From NCBI GenBank assembly GCA_017462345.1, contig JAFTRI010000006.1, positions 1 through 64,000 of the forward strand: a stretch of 64,000 nt of DNA, in the 5' to 3' direction. This document shows, one piece after another, positions 1 to 9,186 of this stretch. A program made the position numbers and the translations under genes. This DNA comes from Muribaculaceae bacterium (lineage in GTDB: Bacteria > Bacteroidota > Bacteroidia > Bacteroidales > Muribaculaceae). The notes beneath the pieces are model-generated. The model did not search any database and had not been told where the DNA came from. It saw nothing but the letters and a program-made list of their open reading frames with translations. The first letter of the stretch is position 1; every line of letters begins with the position of its first letter.

Positions 1-240
1 CTCTGACTCCATCATCGGTTTCAGAGCCGTTTTTATACCTTTTTGAGGTAAAAAATGCGATTTTTTGCAAGTTTTTGTACCTCGGGTTTTGATATTCAAG
101 AAATTACACTTACTTTTACATTCCAAAATGGAGGTACAAGGTGAAAAGTGTGTTGAAAATCACTAACTTACACATTCTCAACAACTTGCCGAATGAGTGG
201 TTGTGCCTTTTAGAGTACTAAATAACTGATTGATAATCAA
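1..240. other. AT-rich left edge without a recognisable gene
   Basis: No reading frame of any length is convincing here on either strand. Two small inverted repeats are visible: TACCT at 36-40 with AGGTA at 46-50, and TTGTACCTC at 75-83 with GAGGTACAA at 131-139, separated by 47 bases. The first 26 bases also contain CTCTGA/TCAGAG arms. The stretch lies just past the end of a decayed IS30-type transposase, so it may be remnant insertion-sequence end DNA, but I cannot identify terminal repeats. Confidence 0.4.
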
Positions 241-369
241 CTACACTTTCTGCATCGAATAGTGATTGTCCGTAAAATATACAGATACACCAAGATTTTT
301 AATCCATTCATGCTCGGAAAACCCGCTGCCATTGTCGGTTGTAATAGTTTTCAGCATATTTCCTTTTAT
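241..369 (-). pseudogene. IS30-family transposase remnant (C-terminal catalytic part)
   Basis: Read on the minus strand, this segment gives a short peptide with KTITTDNGSGFSEHEW followed by VYFTDN and a degenerate MQKV ending at a stop. IS30-type DDE transposases carry the block 'TITTDNGSEF..HE......VYFADPYSSWQKG', so the second catalytic Asp region is recognisable. The later DPYSSWQKG part is eroded to DNHYSMQKV, and both the N-terminal two thirds and the region with the catalytic Glu are missing. It sits immediately downstream of the large helicase gene in a different frame. It is a relic and cannot be active. Confidence 0.6.
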
Positions 370-434
370 TGATGTCTGATAAAATCGGCACTCTTTCCAA
401 ATTCTTATGCCTATCCAATTTGACATGGGGCAAC

Positions 435-3400
435 TTACTTTTTCAAACTTAAATCCACAAGCAATACGGCATGTTCCTTTTCTTCTTTCGGTGCATCTTT
501 CGGTCGCCATGCAACAATAAAACGAATAGAAACATCCGATACAAAATAATTCTTTTCTTTCCAATTGCATAGTTCACCCATTATCTTCTGTGATAATTGA
601 CATACTGGCCTTTTAGTTTTTGCATCATTTAAGTAACCATTGTCATAGTGAAGTTTTTGTCCTGCACGCAATGATAGTACCTCCTTTTTACGGGATTTGA
701 AGTAGCCTAAATTCACATCTCTATGAGAGAGTTGAAGAACAATCCTGTTGGGCATTTCGTAAACAGTATGATCAATGCTTTTTCTAATAATGCTTGATTT
801 ATCAAACAAAGTGCTGTTAGTATGTATAAATAGTCGTTGCTTAGTACGAGTTATACCCACATAATATCGGCGAAGCAGTTCATCGGTCAATTGCCGTGGA
901 TCGGAGATAAGCATATATACATCATCAAACTCCATTCCTTTTGATTTATGTATAGTTGAAACTACCACATCGGCATTTTGCAAATCACAAAAATCTTCGG
1001 CCGATGACTCAAATATATACTCTTTGAAGTCGGTCAAATACTTTGCTTTATTAGTCTCTTCAAATAACTTGACGCATTGCTGTAAATAACAAAGACTTGC
1101 CGAGTCGGCATAGGCTGAGTATGTCCGATGCTTCGAATTCTCCCAAACTTCATCTGCAATGAGAGGAGTATGAGTATCAGACTCAATACATTTTAAAAAG
1201 AATCTCACTTCTGCCATATTCCAGAAGCGGAAACCATCCATGCTTTGAATCAGTTTACTCTTTAGGTTGTACTTTCTCAAAAGTGCCACCATAATCACAG
1301 CCTCTTCATTAGTCTGAGTCAGAACACACATAGTGCCACATCCACGATGCTTCATCAAATCATCAACGAGGGGTTGATACATATAGGCAGATACATGTTG
1401 TGTCACACTCACACTTCCTGCATCTTGACTCATAGATACGATTGGCGTGCTTTTCATTCTGCTTTCTATCAAGCAAGCAAAAGTGTTTGCATATTTGACA
1501 ACATGTTGCGAGCTACGGTAATTCTCTGTCATCTCAACAAAACGTCCATTAGACTCCTTGAGTAATTTGGCCATAAACTTCGAATCAGCCCCACGAAACT
1601 CAAAAATATTTTGATCATCATCACCAACAGCAATTACACGCATCTCCTCGTTTGCTGTCATCAATGCACGTACTAACGCATACTCTTCTACGCTCATATC
1701 CTGAGCCTCGTCAATAACAAGGACAGTCTTTGCTATGCGGTTTGGTTCCACCTCTCCATCATTTATCATTTGCGCTGCGCGTGATACTACATCTTTTGCA
1801 TCATCCAGATTCCCTATTCTGCCGAGCAAATCAAAGCAATATGAATGGAACGTCTTTATTTCTACAAAGTGAGCAGCATTACCAATCAAGCTCATAAGTC
1901 GTTGCTTGAACTCAGTGGCAGCAGCGCGTGAAAAAGTCAACATCAGTAATTGCTCATGTTTTACATCTTCAAGCAACAGCAATGATGCCAATTTATGTAC
2001 TAACACCCTCGTTTTTCCACTTCCGGGACCAGCTGCGACAACAATGCATCGTGACTCTTTGTCAGAAATTATCTCCATTTGCTTATCTGAAAGCGAGCCA
2101 AATAGCTGTTCGTATTTTCCAGGTGTAACATTGCGTTCTATTTCTCGAACACGATCACCTTTGAAATATTTTGCAACAAAATGCTTGTAGTCCATTTGGA
2201 AATAGTCTTGTACATATTGTAGAGCCGCATTATAATCCTTTACCATCAGATTGGCATATTCTCCTACAATATGAACTTGCTGAATCTTCTGCTTATAGAA
2301 TTCATTTAGCATACGGTAATCTTCCTGTTTATAACGCAACCGATTGTCTTTGATGCGACGGATATCCATAGCATTATAGAGAACAAGAAAGCCTCCCTCT
2401 AATTTTAAAGCACCAATTTTGGATAGATATAGCAATGCCTCCTCAACATCCTCAAGTTGCACATCTTGCAATGAGCCAAAGAGGTTTGAGGCCTTTCTGA
2501 TATCATTAAGCAATTCAACAATGGAAAACTGCACACCTTTCTTTTTTTCCTCCTCACCCGTTGCAGATAATGTCTGTTTAAATAACCATTCGACAGCGAA
2601 TTGACAAATTACCACACGCTTTTCAAATCGTTTGATAATGGTATCCAAATCGGATTGACGAACGACCTCTATATTGTGTGCGGCATCCTCTTTCTTCCGA
2701 GTATAACCCTTTATTGTGAGAAAGTAGAGCAATGTGCGGATATTTTTTTCTGTCGCCGATGTTATTCCCTCTTTCTGAGCATTGTCATTCAACTGTTTGC
2801 ACGAAATTCTAAGGACATCATCAGGTATATTATTGAGTATGTACCGCTCCAATTTTATGAACTGTTCCAATAATCGTTTGGACTTATGTTCAGACTCTCC
2901 GGCATCATTCAAATATGCCGAAATATCCTTTGTGTCAGCCAGTATACCCTCCTGACGCATACGTTCAACAACTGACACCACTTCGGCTTTCTTTAAGCCG
3001 AGAATATCTGCCAAATAATCAACACGAGATTCTGCTACATCATCTTGAGCTTTGGCAATATGTTTCTGGGAAATAAGTGATTTGATAACACGGACTGCAT
3101 TCTCAACCTCCTTATTTTCGAATAATACCGATTCAGTAATACGTCTACGTGCTTCATCTACATTCTTCACTGTAATACCAGTAGCATATACATGTGGAAC
3201 ATTATTGCCACGTTCCAAATAACCAGCTTGTTCCAAAGCAGCCAAAGCAGTACGAACACGCGTCTCAATATCGGATACCGAGTCGTCCCAACCCGCTTTT
3301 CTTGCTATCTCCAATGCAGAACAACATGCGCGTGAACGATGCTTTGTCATCACTTTAACAGCTTTCCAGACTTGCTGAATTTCACTGATACTCAGCTTTG

Positions 3401-5294
3401 TCTGATTTAGCAGAATAAAGTGCTTGTCTAAGTCGGAGTCGCCATACAACACAAAGCATCTTGCTTGTAACTCCGGGTCTCGGCCGGCTCGACCAGCCTC
3501 CTGCACATAGTTCTCTAACGAATCAGAAATATCATAATGCACTACCAACCCCACGTCTTTTTTATCGACACCCATACCAAAGGCTGATGTGGCAACAATA
3601 ATACGCACCTGATCAGCCATAAAAGCATCCTGATTGGCAATTTTCTCATCAGCATCCATTCGGCCATTGAAAGGCAACGCATTATAACCATCACGTGAAA
3701 GTTTCTCAGCCAGCAGTTTCGTTCTTTTCGTTCTCGACACATAGACTATAGTGGGGCACGATGATTCAGCTATCAACGAACGCAACTTTGCATACTTATC
3801 TTCGTCCGTATCGGTGTGAATAACAGAATAACGCAGATTAGTTCGCGAAGCAGTAGACGCAAATAGTTGAAAGTCGAGATTAAGCGTCTGTTTAAAATAA
3901 TCGCAAATATCCTGTACAACCTTTTGCTTAGCAGTAGCTGTAAAACACGAAACTGGTAGCGGTGTAACAAGTTTCTTCTTTTTCTGATATTCGCCTATAA
4001 ACTTACCAATATAAAGATAATCAACACGAAAATCTTGTCCCCAAGATGAAAAACAATGAGCTTCATCTATCACAAAACGCACTACATGCCGTGCCAATAA
4101 AATCTTCTCGACAGTCTTCGAGCGAAGCATTTCGGGTGCGATATATAGAAGTGAAGCATCGCCATCTAAAACACGCTGAATAGCAAGAGAACGGCTAATC
4201 GGGTCAAGCAGTCCATTTATAGTTACAGCATCTGCAATACCCCTCTCAGCAAGATTGTCAACTTGATCCTTCATAAGCGATTGCAACGGAGAAATTACTA
4301 CTGTCAGTCCATGCACAGAACGCCCTTCCATTAAAGCGGGCAACTGAAATGTAAGCGATTTACCTCCACCGGTAGGGAATATGGCAAGTAACGATTTACC
4401 CTCTATAGCAGCACATACAGACCTTTCTTGCAAAGGCTCATCTTCGTATGTACGAAACTGGTCATAACCAAAATATTGCTTTAAGTTATAATGGGCATCG
4501 AGCTCTTTAGTACAATAACTACAACTATAAAGGCATTTTGTATGCCGTAAAAGCCTAACCACATACTCCACATTTGGGAAGTTACATAACACCCATGCAG
4601 GAGTGATAGACCTACGGTCCGTTGTATCTATCAAAGATAGAGCATACGCTAATTCACATGGATATTGTACAATTATATTTTCAATGTCTGCATGTTCACA
4701 AATTTTGCCATGATAAGTAGAACGTATCAAATTAGCCAAATCATCCTCCGTATTTGCTTTCGCTTCAACCAAATTCAGGAATCCGTCAAACTCGACTATA
4801 CCCTGTAATAGTGTAGTGAAAACAGTCTTTTTTACTTCCGACAGACTATTCCAACGAGCCACCTCGTCCATCAGCAAGTCTTGAGCCTTCTCACAGTCAT
4901 TAACCGGATTGTTCATCTGCTCGCTGATTAATTTATCATCCTTCAAAAGACGGTGATACGGTTTTTCGGGAAACAGCAATGGAGAAACATAAAGTGTATC
5001 AACTAACATCCATTGATGAATATCTTTCTCAAAAACATACTTCGCATCATGGTGAATTATATTATGTCCACAGACGAAGTCCACACCTTTCAGAAATTTC
5101 AGGAGCTCTCCCCTATTGGCTGAGTGCAAAACCGCTTTATCCCACCTAATCGCACCAATATCATGAATACGATGATCCTTAACACCCACCTCTACATCGA
5201 TAAAAGCATAGCGGGAAGCATCACGGGATACCGGTTTTGTTGAATTATTTCCAGTATCACTGATTGATTTTATAATTTTATCCCAAAGAGACAT
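435..5294 (-). CDS. Fused exonuclease-like / RecQ / UvrD-type DNA helicase
   Basis: A 1619-residue protein with three enzymatic parts. Residues about 28-180 resemble a DnaQ-type 3'-5' exonuclease: FIDVEVG for the first acidic motif and CGHNIIHHDAKYV for the second. A RecQ-like SF2 helicase follows, with Walker A PTGGGKS near residue 310, box DEAH followed by CFSSWGQDFR near 415, and the VQEAGRAGRD motif VI. From about residue 1070 there is a complete UvrD/PcrA-like SF1 helicase: GPGSGKT, VIDEAQD, GDDDQNIFEFRGA, TENYRSS, STIHKSKGMEF and YVGITRTKQRL. Proteins of this kind are annotated as RecQ family helicases in Bacteroidales; a role in recombination or repair is inferred. The ATG at 5294 precedes MSLWDK. 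The gene is visibly more AT-rich than the genes to its right and abuts an IS30 relic, which hints at transfer. Whether the exonuclease part is active is open, since the later acidic motifs are not clear to me. Confidence 0.85.
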   Translation of the reverse strand: MSLWDKIIKSISDTGNNSTKPVSRDASRYAFIDVEVGVKDHRIHDIGAIRWDKAVLHSANRGELLKFLKGVDFVCGHNIIHHDAKYVFEKDIHQWMLVDTLYVSPLLFPEKPYHRLLKDDKLISEQMNNPVNDCEKAQDLLMDEVARWNSLSEVKKTVFTTLLQGIVEFDGFLNLVEAKANTEDDLANLIRSTYHGKICEHADIENIIVQYPCELAYALSLIDTTDRRSITPAWVLCNFPNVEYVVRLLRHTKCLYSCSYCTKELDAHYNLKQYFGYDQFRTYEDEPLQERSVCAAIEGKSLLAIFPTGGGKSLTFQLPALMEGRSVHGLTVVISPLQSLMKDQVDNLAERGIADAVTINGLLDPISRSLAIQRVLDGDASLLYIAPEMLRSKTVEKILLARHVVRFVIDEAHCFSSWGQDFRVDYLYIGKFIGEYQKKKKLVTPLPVSCFTATAKQKVVQDICDYFKQTLNLDFQLFASTASRTNLRYSVIHTDTDEDKYAKLRSLIAESSCPTIVYVSRTKRTKLLAEKLSRDGYNALPFNGRMDADEKIANQDAFMADQVRIIVATSAFGMGVDKKDVGLVVHYDISDSLENYVQEAGRAGRDPELQARCFVLYGDSDLDKHFILLNQTKLSISEIQQVWKAVKVMTKHRSRACCSALEIARKAGWDDSVSDIETRVRTALAALEQAGYLERGNNVPHVYATGITVKNVDEARRRITESVLFENKEVENAVRVIKSLISQKHIAKAQDDVAESRVDYLADILGLKKAEVVSVVERMRQEGILADTKDISAYLNDAGESEHKSKRLLEQFIKLERYILNNIPDDVLRISCKQLNDNAQKEGITSATEKNIRTLLYFLTIKGYTRKKEDAAHNIEVVRQSDLDTIIKRFEKRVVICQFAVEWLFKQTLSATGEEEKKKGVQFSIVELLNDIRKASNLFGSLQDVQLEDVEEALLYLSKIGALKLEGGFLVLYNAMDIRRIKDNRLRYKQEDYRMLNEFYKQKIQQVHIVGEYANLMVKDYNAALQYVQDYFQMDYKHFVAKYFKGDRVREIERNVTPGKYEQLFGSLSDKQMEIISDKESRCIVVAAGPGSGKTRVLVHKLASLLLLEDVKHEQLLMLTFSRAAATEFKQRLMSLIGNAAHFVEIKTFHSYCFDLLGRIGNLDDAKDVVSRAAQMINDGEVEPNRIAKTVLVIDEAQDMSVEEYALVRALMTANEEMRVIAVGDDDQNIFEFRGADSKFMAKLLKESNGRFVEMTENYRSSQHVVKYANTFACLIESRMKSTPIVSMSQDAGSVSVTQHVSAYMYQPLVDDLMKHRGCGTMCVLTQTNEEAVIMVALLRKYNLKSKLIQSMDGFRFWNMAEVRFFLKCIESDTHTPLIADEVWENSKHRTYSAYADSASLCYLQQCVKLFEETNKAKYLTDFKEYIFESSAEDFCDLQNADVVVSTIHKSKGMEFDDVYMLISDPRQLTDELLRRYYVGITRTKQRLFIHTNSTLFDKSSIIRKSIDHTVYEMPNRIVLQLSHRDVNLGYFKSRKKEVLSLRAGQKLHYDNGYLNDAKTKRPVCQLSQKIMGELCNWKEKNYFVSDVSIRFIVAWRPKDAPKEEKEHAVLLVDLSLKK

Positions 5295-5324
5295 ATTTCA
5301 AAAATCTTCTGCATGGGAGCTCTG

Positions 5325-5762
5325 TCAACAGGAATACCGGATATCGGGATTTACGGAGAGCAGCTGCCGGATAAATTCCTGCCGGCGTACCGGAGATATG
5401 ATTAAAGGTATCGTACTTTTCAGTATTTTCTTATCTGTGAATGTAACTGCCAGACGGCCCGAAAGGGATGTTGCCGGAGCTGAAAGCACACTTTTGGTCG
5501 GCTTTACCTCTTTTATCTTGTCTATCGGATACACCGTAGGTATAAAAAATTGATAGACCACCAGTTTATCTCCGTCAATCCTGTAATATATACTGCGTAG
5601 TGCCACGACAAAAAGCGACAGCATTACAACCGAGATAACCACCGCGACCACACCTCTGTCTATCAAAAGATGAATTACACAACAAGCCGCAACTATCGCC
5701 ACAATGAGCCACGTAGAGCCATCCCACAGTGAACCGTACCTTGTCCCGCCAAATTTTCCCAT
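5325..5762 (-). CDS. Small membrane protein with bacterial PH-like domain
   Basis: A 145-residue protein with two hydrophobic segments near residues 18-35 and 37-55. A soluble part of about 85 residues then begins YRIDGDKLVVYQFFIPTVYPIDKIKEV and continues RLAVTFTDKK and LIISPVRRQEFIRQLLSVNPDI. This layout (membrane hairpin, beta-rich bPH fold, and the closing 'ISP..(..)F...L...NP' signature) matches the bacterial PH/DUF1200-type family. Function is unknown. It lies 31 bases downstream of the metallopeptidase gene on the same strand and may be its last operon member; the helicase gene begins 30 bases further on. Confidence 0.65.
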   Translation of the reverse strand: MGKFGGTRYGSLWDGSTWLIVAIVAACCVIHLLIDRGVVAVVISVVMLSLFVVALRSIYYRIDGDKLVVYQFFIPTVYPIDKIKEVKPTKSVLSAPATSLSGRLAVTFTDKKILKSTIPLIISPVRRQEFIRQLLSVNPDIRYSC

Positions 5763-5793
5763 TTATGATAACAATATTACAGATTTAACCATA

Positions 5794-7818
5794 TCATTCG
5801 AATATTGCCGCTACTGCATTAAGGATAGGGTCGGTACTGACATCCGCTCCTACCGCCTGCTGCATCCATTGGTTGGGAGTCAGACGTCCCAACCGGTATA
5901 TACGCATCAGTTCAGAGGCAAAATCCTTTTTATCGGCATATTTTGCGAGATGCTCCTCCAATTGGAACTCTACAATGTGTCCGAACGGATAATTAGGCAG
6001 ATACATCGGAGAATTCACCATGTGGGAATAGCAGGCAAGTATCGGCGAATCTTTTTCACCCAAGACCGGACTGTAATACTGATTCCACACCTCTTTCGCA
6101 ATCGCCACAGTGGCGTCTCGCAGCTGTGCGGCAGAAGCATCGGGATGAGCATACAGCCACTGCCACATGCGCATATCCACAAGTGAGACCCCCATTATTT
6201 CATACAACCCCCAGAAAATATCCAGCGTTGTGTTATCATCCATCTTCCGTTCATAACCAAGAAGCTGCAGATCGCGTTTCTGGAACACAAAAGCCAGTGC
6301 CTCGGTGAAACCGGTATTAGGCACCCCGTGCAATGTATAGTAATCAATATCGTATAAATCGATGGTCTGCTCCACATTGTGCCCGAACTCATGCACCGCG
6401 ATATTATATCCCTTGTAATCCATCCCGTCAGCTCCGATACGGGTACGCAGCAATGAATTTTCCCAACGTCCTGCAGCACCCCATGCATGACCTGAGCCAC
6501 GTGCTCCCTGCACAGTTATCTTGTCGGCAATAAAACAGGCTTCCGACTCGGTAAACCCAAGTTCACCAAGCATTCTCGGCATATCTTTCTCAAAAGCCTC
6601 CGGATCGGGATATTTACTACGTGTCAATCCGGTAAGTTCCTCCTCCGAAACCGAACTACGGCTCTTGAATCCGTCATACCAGATATCATACGGGCGCAAA
6701 TCACGACCCAAATCCCGCTTTATGACATCTGCCACCTTCCTAACCAATGGTGATGATATAAGATTTACAAACAGAGTTTCAATCTCTTGCGGAGCCACCT
6801 CCATTCCTCCCTCAAAATTACGTATGATACCTGTAGGCTGTTGCGGTTCATATTCATCGATTTTCAGCATTACCCTAAAATGAGCCAATATCCTTTCATA
6901 CCTGCACGTGTCCTCCGGTACAAGCCTGACCTCCTCGCCATCTTTCCACGTCCGGTTACTGAAAGGAGCCCAGTCATAACCGGCATTATTAATAACCCCT
7001 TTCGGGATTGTGCCGTTTACGATATGCTCCATAACACGATAAATCATTTCCTGCTTCTCATGGGCATAGGGAACATCCGCATAGTTTGCCTTTATCTCAT
7101 CACGCAGATTCCAATGGGAAAGCAGCGTCATCCCCTCAGGGAACAATCGGCGTCCGTCTTCCCCGAGCAGATGCCCCATCATGATATTATAGCTCGCTAT
7201 ATAATTTTCGGCATCGGCATTTGCCTGTCCCGCGTCTTTATTGAGTTGTGACGGGACGCGCGACGTAAACATGTCTCCCATTCGCGCATACGCCCACTCA
7301 ATCCTGTCCCATCCTTCTCCTAACCTGTTCTTCTCTGCGAGCGTGTAGTTCGGGAAATTAAGAATCGTGATAAATGCAACCTTATTTTCGTACAGGTCAT
7401 TCCACAGATGGGAATACGGGCTGAACGCGCTCATTATGTAGTCTATATTGGTCGGTTCGGGTCCCGCCAATATCGTAGGCAGGCTCAACTGTACGGCAAC
7501 CTGATTGGAAGTACCCAAAAGCACCTCGTACGCAGTACACAACTTCAAGAAAAGCTGATGACGGGCAAGCGAATCAGCCATATAATTTTCCTTCACAAAA
7601 CACCTGAAATCGTCCTCAGACCCATCTTCGGAATGCCACAGCGATGCAGTCTGTTCCACTCCTTTCCTCATCAGCGACATATCTCCCGCCGGGTTCAGGG
7701 CAGACAATTCTTTTACCACCGCATCAACCGTAGCACCGCTTATTGCTCCCGGTTCAGCATTTCCTGCAATCGAAACCGTCATAAACATTGAAACTATAAT
7801 TACACTCAGTTTTTTCAT
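5794..7818 (-). CDS. Secreted HExxH metallopeptidase-like protein
   Basis: A 674-residue protein with an N-terminal signal peptide (KKLSVIIVSMFMTVSIAGNA). The key motif is HEFGH at about residues 476-480 within NIAVHEFGHNVEQ. It is followed roughly 25 residues later by GFTEALAF, whose Glu is placed to be the third zinc ligand, as in gluzincin peptidases (HExxH plus distal Glu). The long helical flanks are reminiscent of M3/M2-type peptidases, but I do not recognise the exact family. Export to periplasm or surface is inferred from the signal peptide. It is followed on the same strand by the PH-domain protein and preceded, 17 bases away, by the YiiX-like lipoprotein, so a shared transcript is likely. 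Substrate is unknown. Confidence 0.7.
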   Translation of the reverse strand: MKKLSVIIVSMFMTVSIAGNAEPGAISGATVDAVVKELSALNPAGDMSLMRKGVEQTASLWHSEDGSEDDFRCFVKENYMADSLARHQLFLKLCTAYEVLLGTSNQVAVQLSLPTILAGPEPTNIDYIMSAFSPYSHLWNDLYENKVAFITILNFPNYTLAEKNRLGEGWDRIEWAYARMGDMFTSRVPSQLNKDAGQANADAENYIASYNIMMGHLLGEDGRRLFPEGMTLLSHWNLRDEIKANYADVPYAHEKQEMIYRVMEHIVNGTIPKGVINNAGYDWAPFSNRTWKDGEEVRLVPEDTCRYERILAHFRVMLKIDEYEPQQPTGIIRNFEGGMEVAPQEIETLFVNLISSPLVRKVADVIKRDLGRDLRPYDIWYDGFKSRSSVSEEELTGLTRSKYPDPEAFEKDMPRMLGELGFTESEACFIADKITVQGARGSGHAWGAAGRWENSLLRTRIGADGMDYKGYNIAVHEFGHNVEQTIDLYDIDYYTLHGVPNTGFTEALAFVFQKRDLQLLGYERKMDDNTTLDIFWGLYEIMGVSLVDMRMWQWLYAHPDASAAQLRDATVAIAKEVWNQYYSPVLGEKDSPILACYSHMVNSPMYLPNYPFGHIVEFQLEEHLAKYADKKDFASELMRIYRLGRLTPNQWMQQAVGADVSTDPILNAVAAIFE

Positions 7819-7835
7819 TACTCAACAATTATCCA

Positions 7836-8483
7836 TTAAAAATATCTATGCACTTCCGTCAAGACCGGCTCCCTTGCCATATCACAAGGATTAGTTCCGG
7901 GAACTCCCTCGGGTACCGGTTCTCCGAGTTTTTCGAATGTTTTAATCCAAAATTCTGGTATTTCGCCATTCCCATCCCTGAAATTCATCGGAGAGGCAGT
8001 AAATAAAGGGACACCGGTTTCATCACGAAAAGCCTCATACACAAGCTCCGAACAATACATTTTCCCATTATCCGGGAGGTATGACCAGTCATATTCCTCC
8101 CCGATATGCGAATAAGCCGACTCGATTACCCTTTCTACCGGGAATCCTGTATTCAAGCGTTTTACCACTACTCCCGGACATCCGTTAACTCTCCGGGATT
8201 CAGCCAGGAACTCATCAAGTCCTGTCAAGACGACACCTTTCTCGCTTGATGCCTCAAGAGCATATATTTTGCCGTCTTTTTTTGTAGCAATAGCAACATG
8301 CACATATCTCAACGAGTCCTTTCCCGCTGTCACATCGGCTATTGCCGCCGAAAAATCCGATGTCCCCTCCACCTGAAAAAGGAGGTCGCCTTCTTCCGGC
8401 TCGAAACCGGGTCTTCCGCAGGATACCGGCAATACCGCTAATACGGCAATAATAACTTCAAGTACTTTTGACACGCCTTGCAC
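7836..8483 (-). CDS. YiiX/NlpC-P60-like cysteine hydrolase, lipoprotein
   Basis: A 215-residue protein with a lipoprotein signal ending LPVSC (Cys22). The body has the permuted papain-like arrangement of YiiX/YebB proteins: EEGDLLFQ at the start of the domain, a His in RYVHVAIATKKDGKIYALEA, and the putative nucleophile Cys in MYCSELVYEAF. In that superfamily the Cys and His form the catalytic pair of an amidase or peptidase. The start codon is GTG at 8483 and shares one base with the TAG stop of the upstream flavin reductase, which argues for translational coupling; an in-frame GTG at 8474 is an alternative. The substrate is unknown. Confidence 0.72.
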   Translation of the reverse strand: MQGVSKVLEVIIAVLAVLPVSCGRPGFEPEEGDLLFQVEGTSDFSAAIADVTAGKDSLRYVHVAIATKKDGKIYALEASSEKGVVLTGLDEFLAESRRVNGCPGVVVKRLNTGFPVERVIESAYSHIGEEYDWSYLPDNGKMYCSELVYEAFRDETGVPLFTASPMNFRDGNGEIPEFWIKTFEKLGEPVPEGVPGTNPCDMAREPVLTEVHRYF

Positions 8484-9043
8484 TATTTCAGTTTCTTTCC
8501 ATCGGAAAAGGCCTCACCCACTTTCTCCCCTATCACACGATAGGCATGATTACTGGGGTCATAAGTAATTGGGCGCAATTTTTCCACGTCTATTTTTCCG
8601 TCAGCCGTAATCACAGCCTCATCAACCGAGACATTGACAATTTTTCCTGTCATAAAACAAGTCTCCTTATCGTATGAGACCAGTTCACACTCCAATGCCA
8701 TTGGCAGATTTTCAATTATAGGAGCATTTACATGGGACGATTTCACGGTTGTAAAACCAGCCTTGGACACCTTGTCGGCAATTTTATTACCTGACACGAT
8801 CCCCACATAGTCACACGGGACGGCTGTATCAGCAGTAGCCATGCCCACCGTGAATGCCCGTGTCTTGAGAATGTTTTGCGTTGTCTTGTGCACTTCCGAG
8901 ATACACATCCCTACCATATTGTCAGTATAAATGCCACCCCATGCCGCATTCATTGCATTTGGCACACCATTATCATCATACGCAGCCACAATAAACACCG
9001 GCATCGGATAGAGCCATGTCTTCACTCCAAAATCTTTTCTCAT
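8483..9043 (-). CDS. Flavin reductase family protein
   Basis: A 186-residue protein of the flavin-reductase-like, FMN-binding split-barrel family. The N-terminal half shows PMPVFIVAAYDDNGVPNAMNAAWGG, the usual loop that contacts FMN. TQNILKTRAFTVGM and CDYVGIVSGNKIADK follow, both typical of this family. The ATG at 9043 (MRKDFG) was chosen over an in-frame TTG two codons upstream. The gene is first in a minus-strand group with the cysteine hydrolase and metallopeptidase, and a TATATTTG promoter element lies about 50 bases upstream. A distinct second member of the family is present at 32827-33348. Confidence 0.85.
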   Translation of the reverse strand: MRKDFGVKTWLYPMPVFIVAAYDDNGVPNAMNAAWGGIYTDNMVGMCISEVHKTTQNILKTRAFTVGMATADTAVPCDYVGIVSGNKIADKVSKAGFTTVKSSHVNAPIIENLPMALECELVSYDKETCFMTGKIVNVSVDEAVITADGKIDVEKLRPITYDPSNHAYRVIGEKVGEAFSDGKKLK

Positions 9044-9090
9044 AGCCAATATCTTTTTATAATTATAGATTTTTCAGTTATTGATTTACG

Positions 9091-9098
9091 CAAATATA
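9091..9098 (-). promoter_or_regulatory. Candidate -7 element for the flavin reductase group
   Basis: The minus strand reads TATATTTG, a full match to the Bacteroidota TAnnTTTG consensus, about 48 bases before the ATG at 9043. A convincing -33 TTG at the usual 19-21 base spacing is not visible. Confidence 0.45.
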
Positions 9099-9150
9099 GT
9101 CATTTATTCCGAACCGTAATTAAGCCTCCGGCAATTTCATTGTTTTGTAT

Positions 9151-9158
9151 TACTTTTG
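9151..9158 (+). promoter_or_regulatory. Candidate -7 element for the SpoU methyltransferase
   Basis: TACTTTTG fits TAnnTTTG and lies 28 bases before the ATG at 9187. It is divergent from the flavin reductase promoter in the same intergenic region. No clear -33 element. Confidence 0.35.
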
Positions 9159-9186
9159 CCTTACCGTTTACAAGCAATACACGATT

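Noticed and set aside
5704-6186. A plus-strand open frame of 160 codons
   Set aside because: Shadow of the PH-domain protein and metallopeptidase genes on the other strand.
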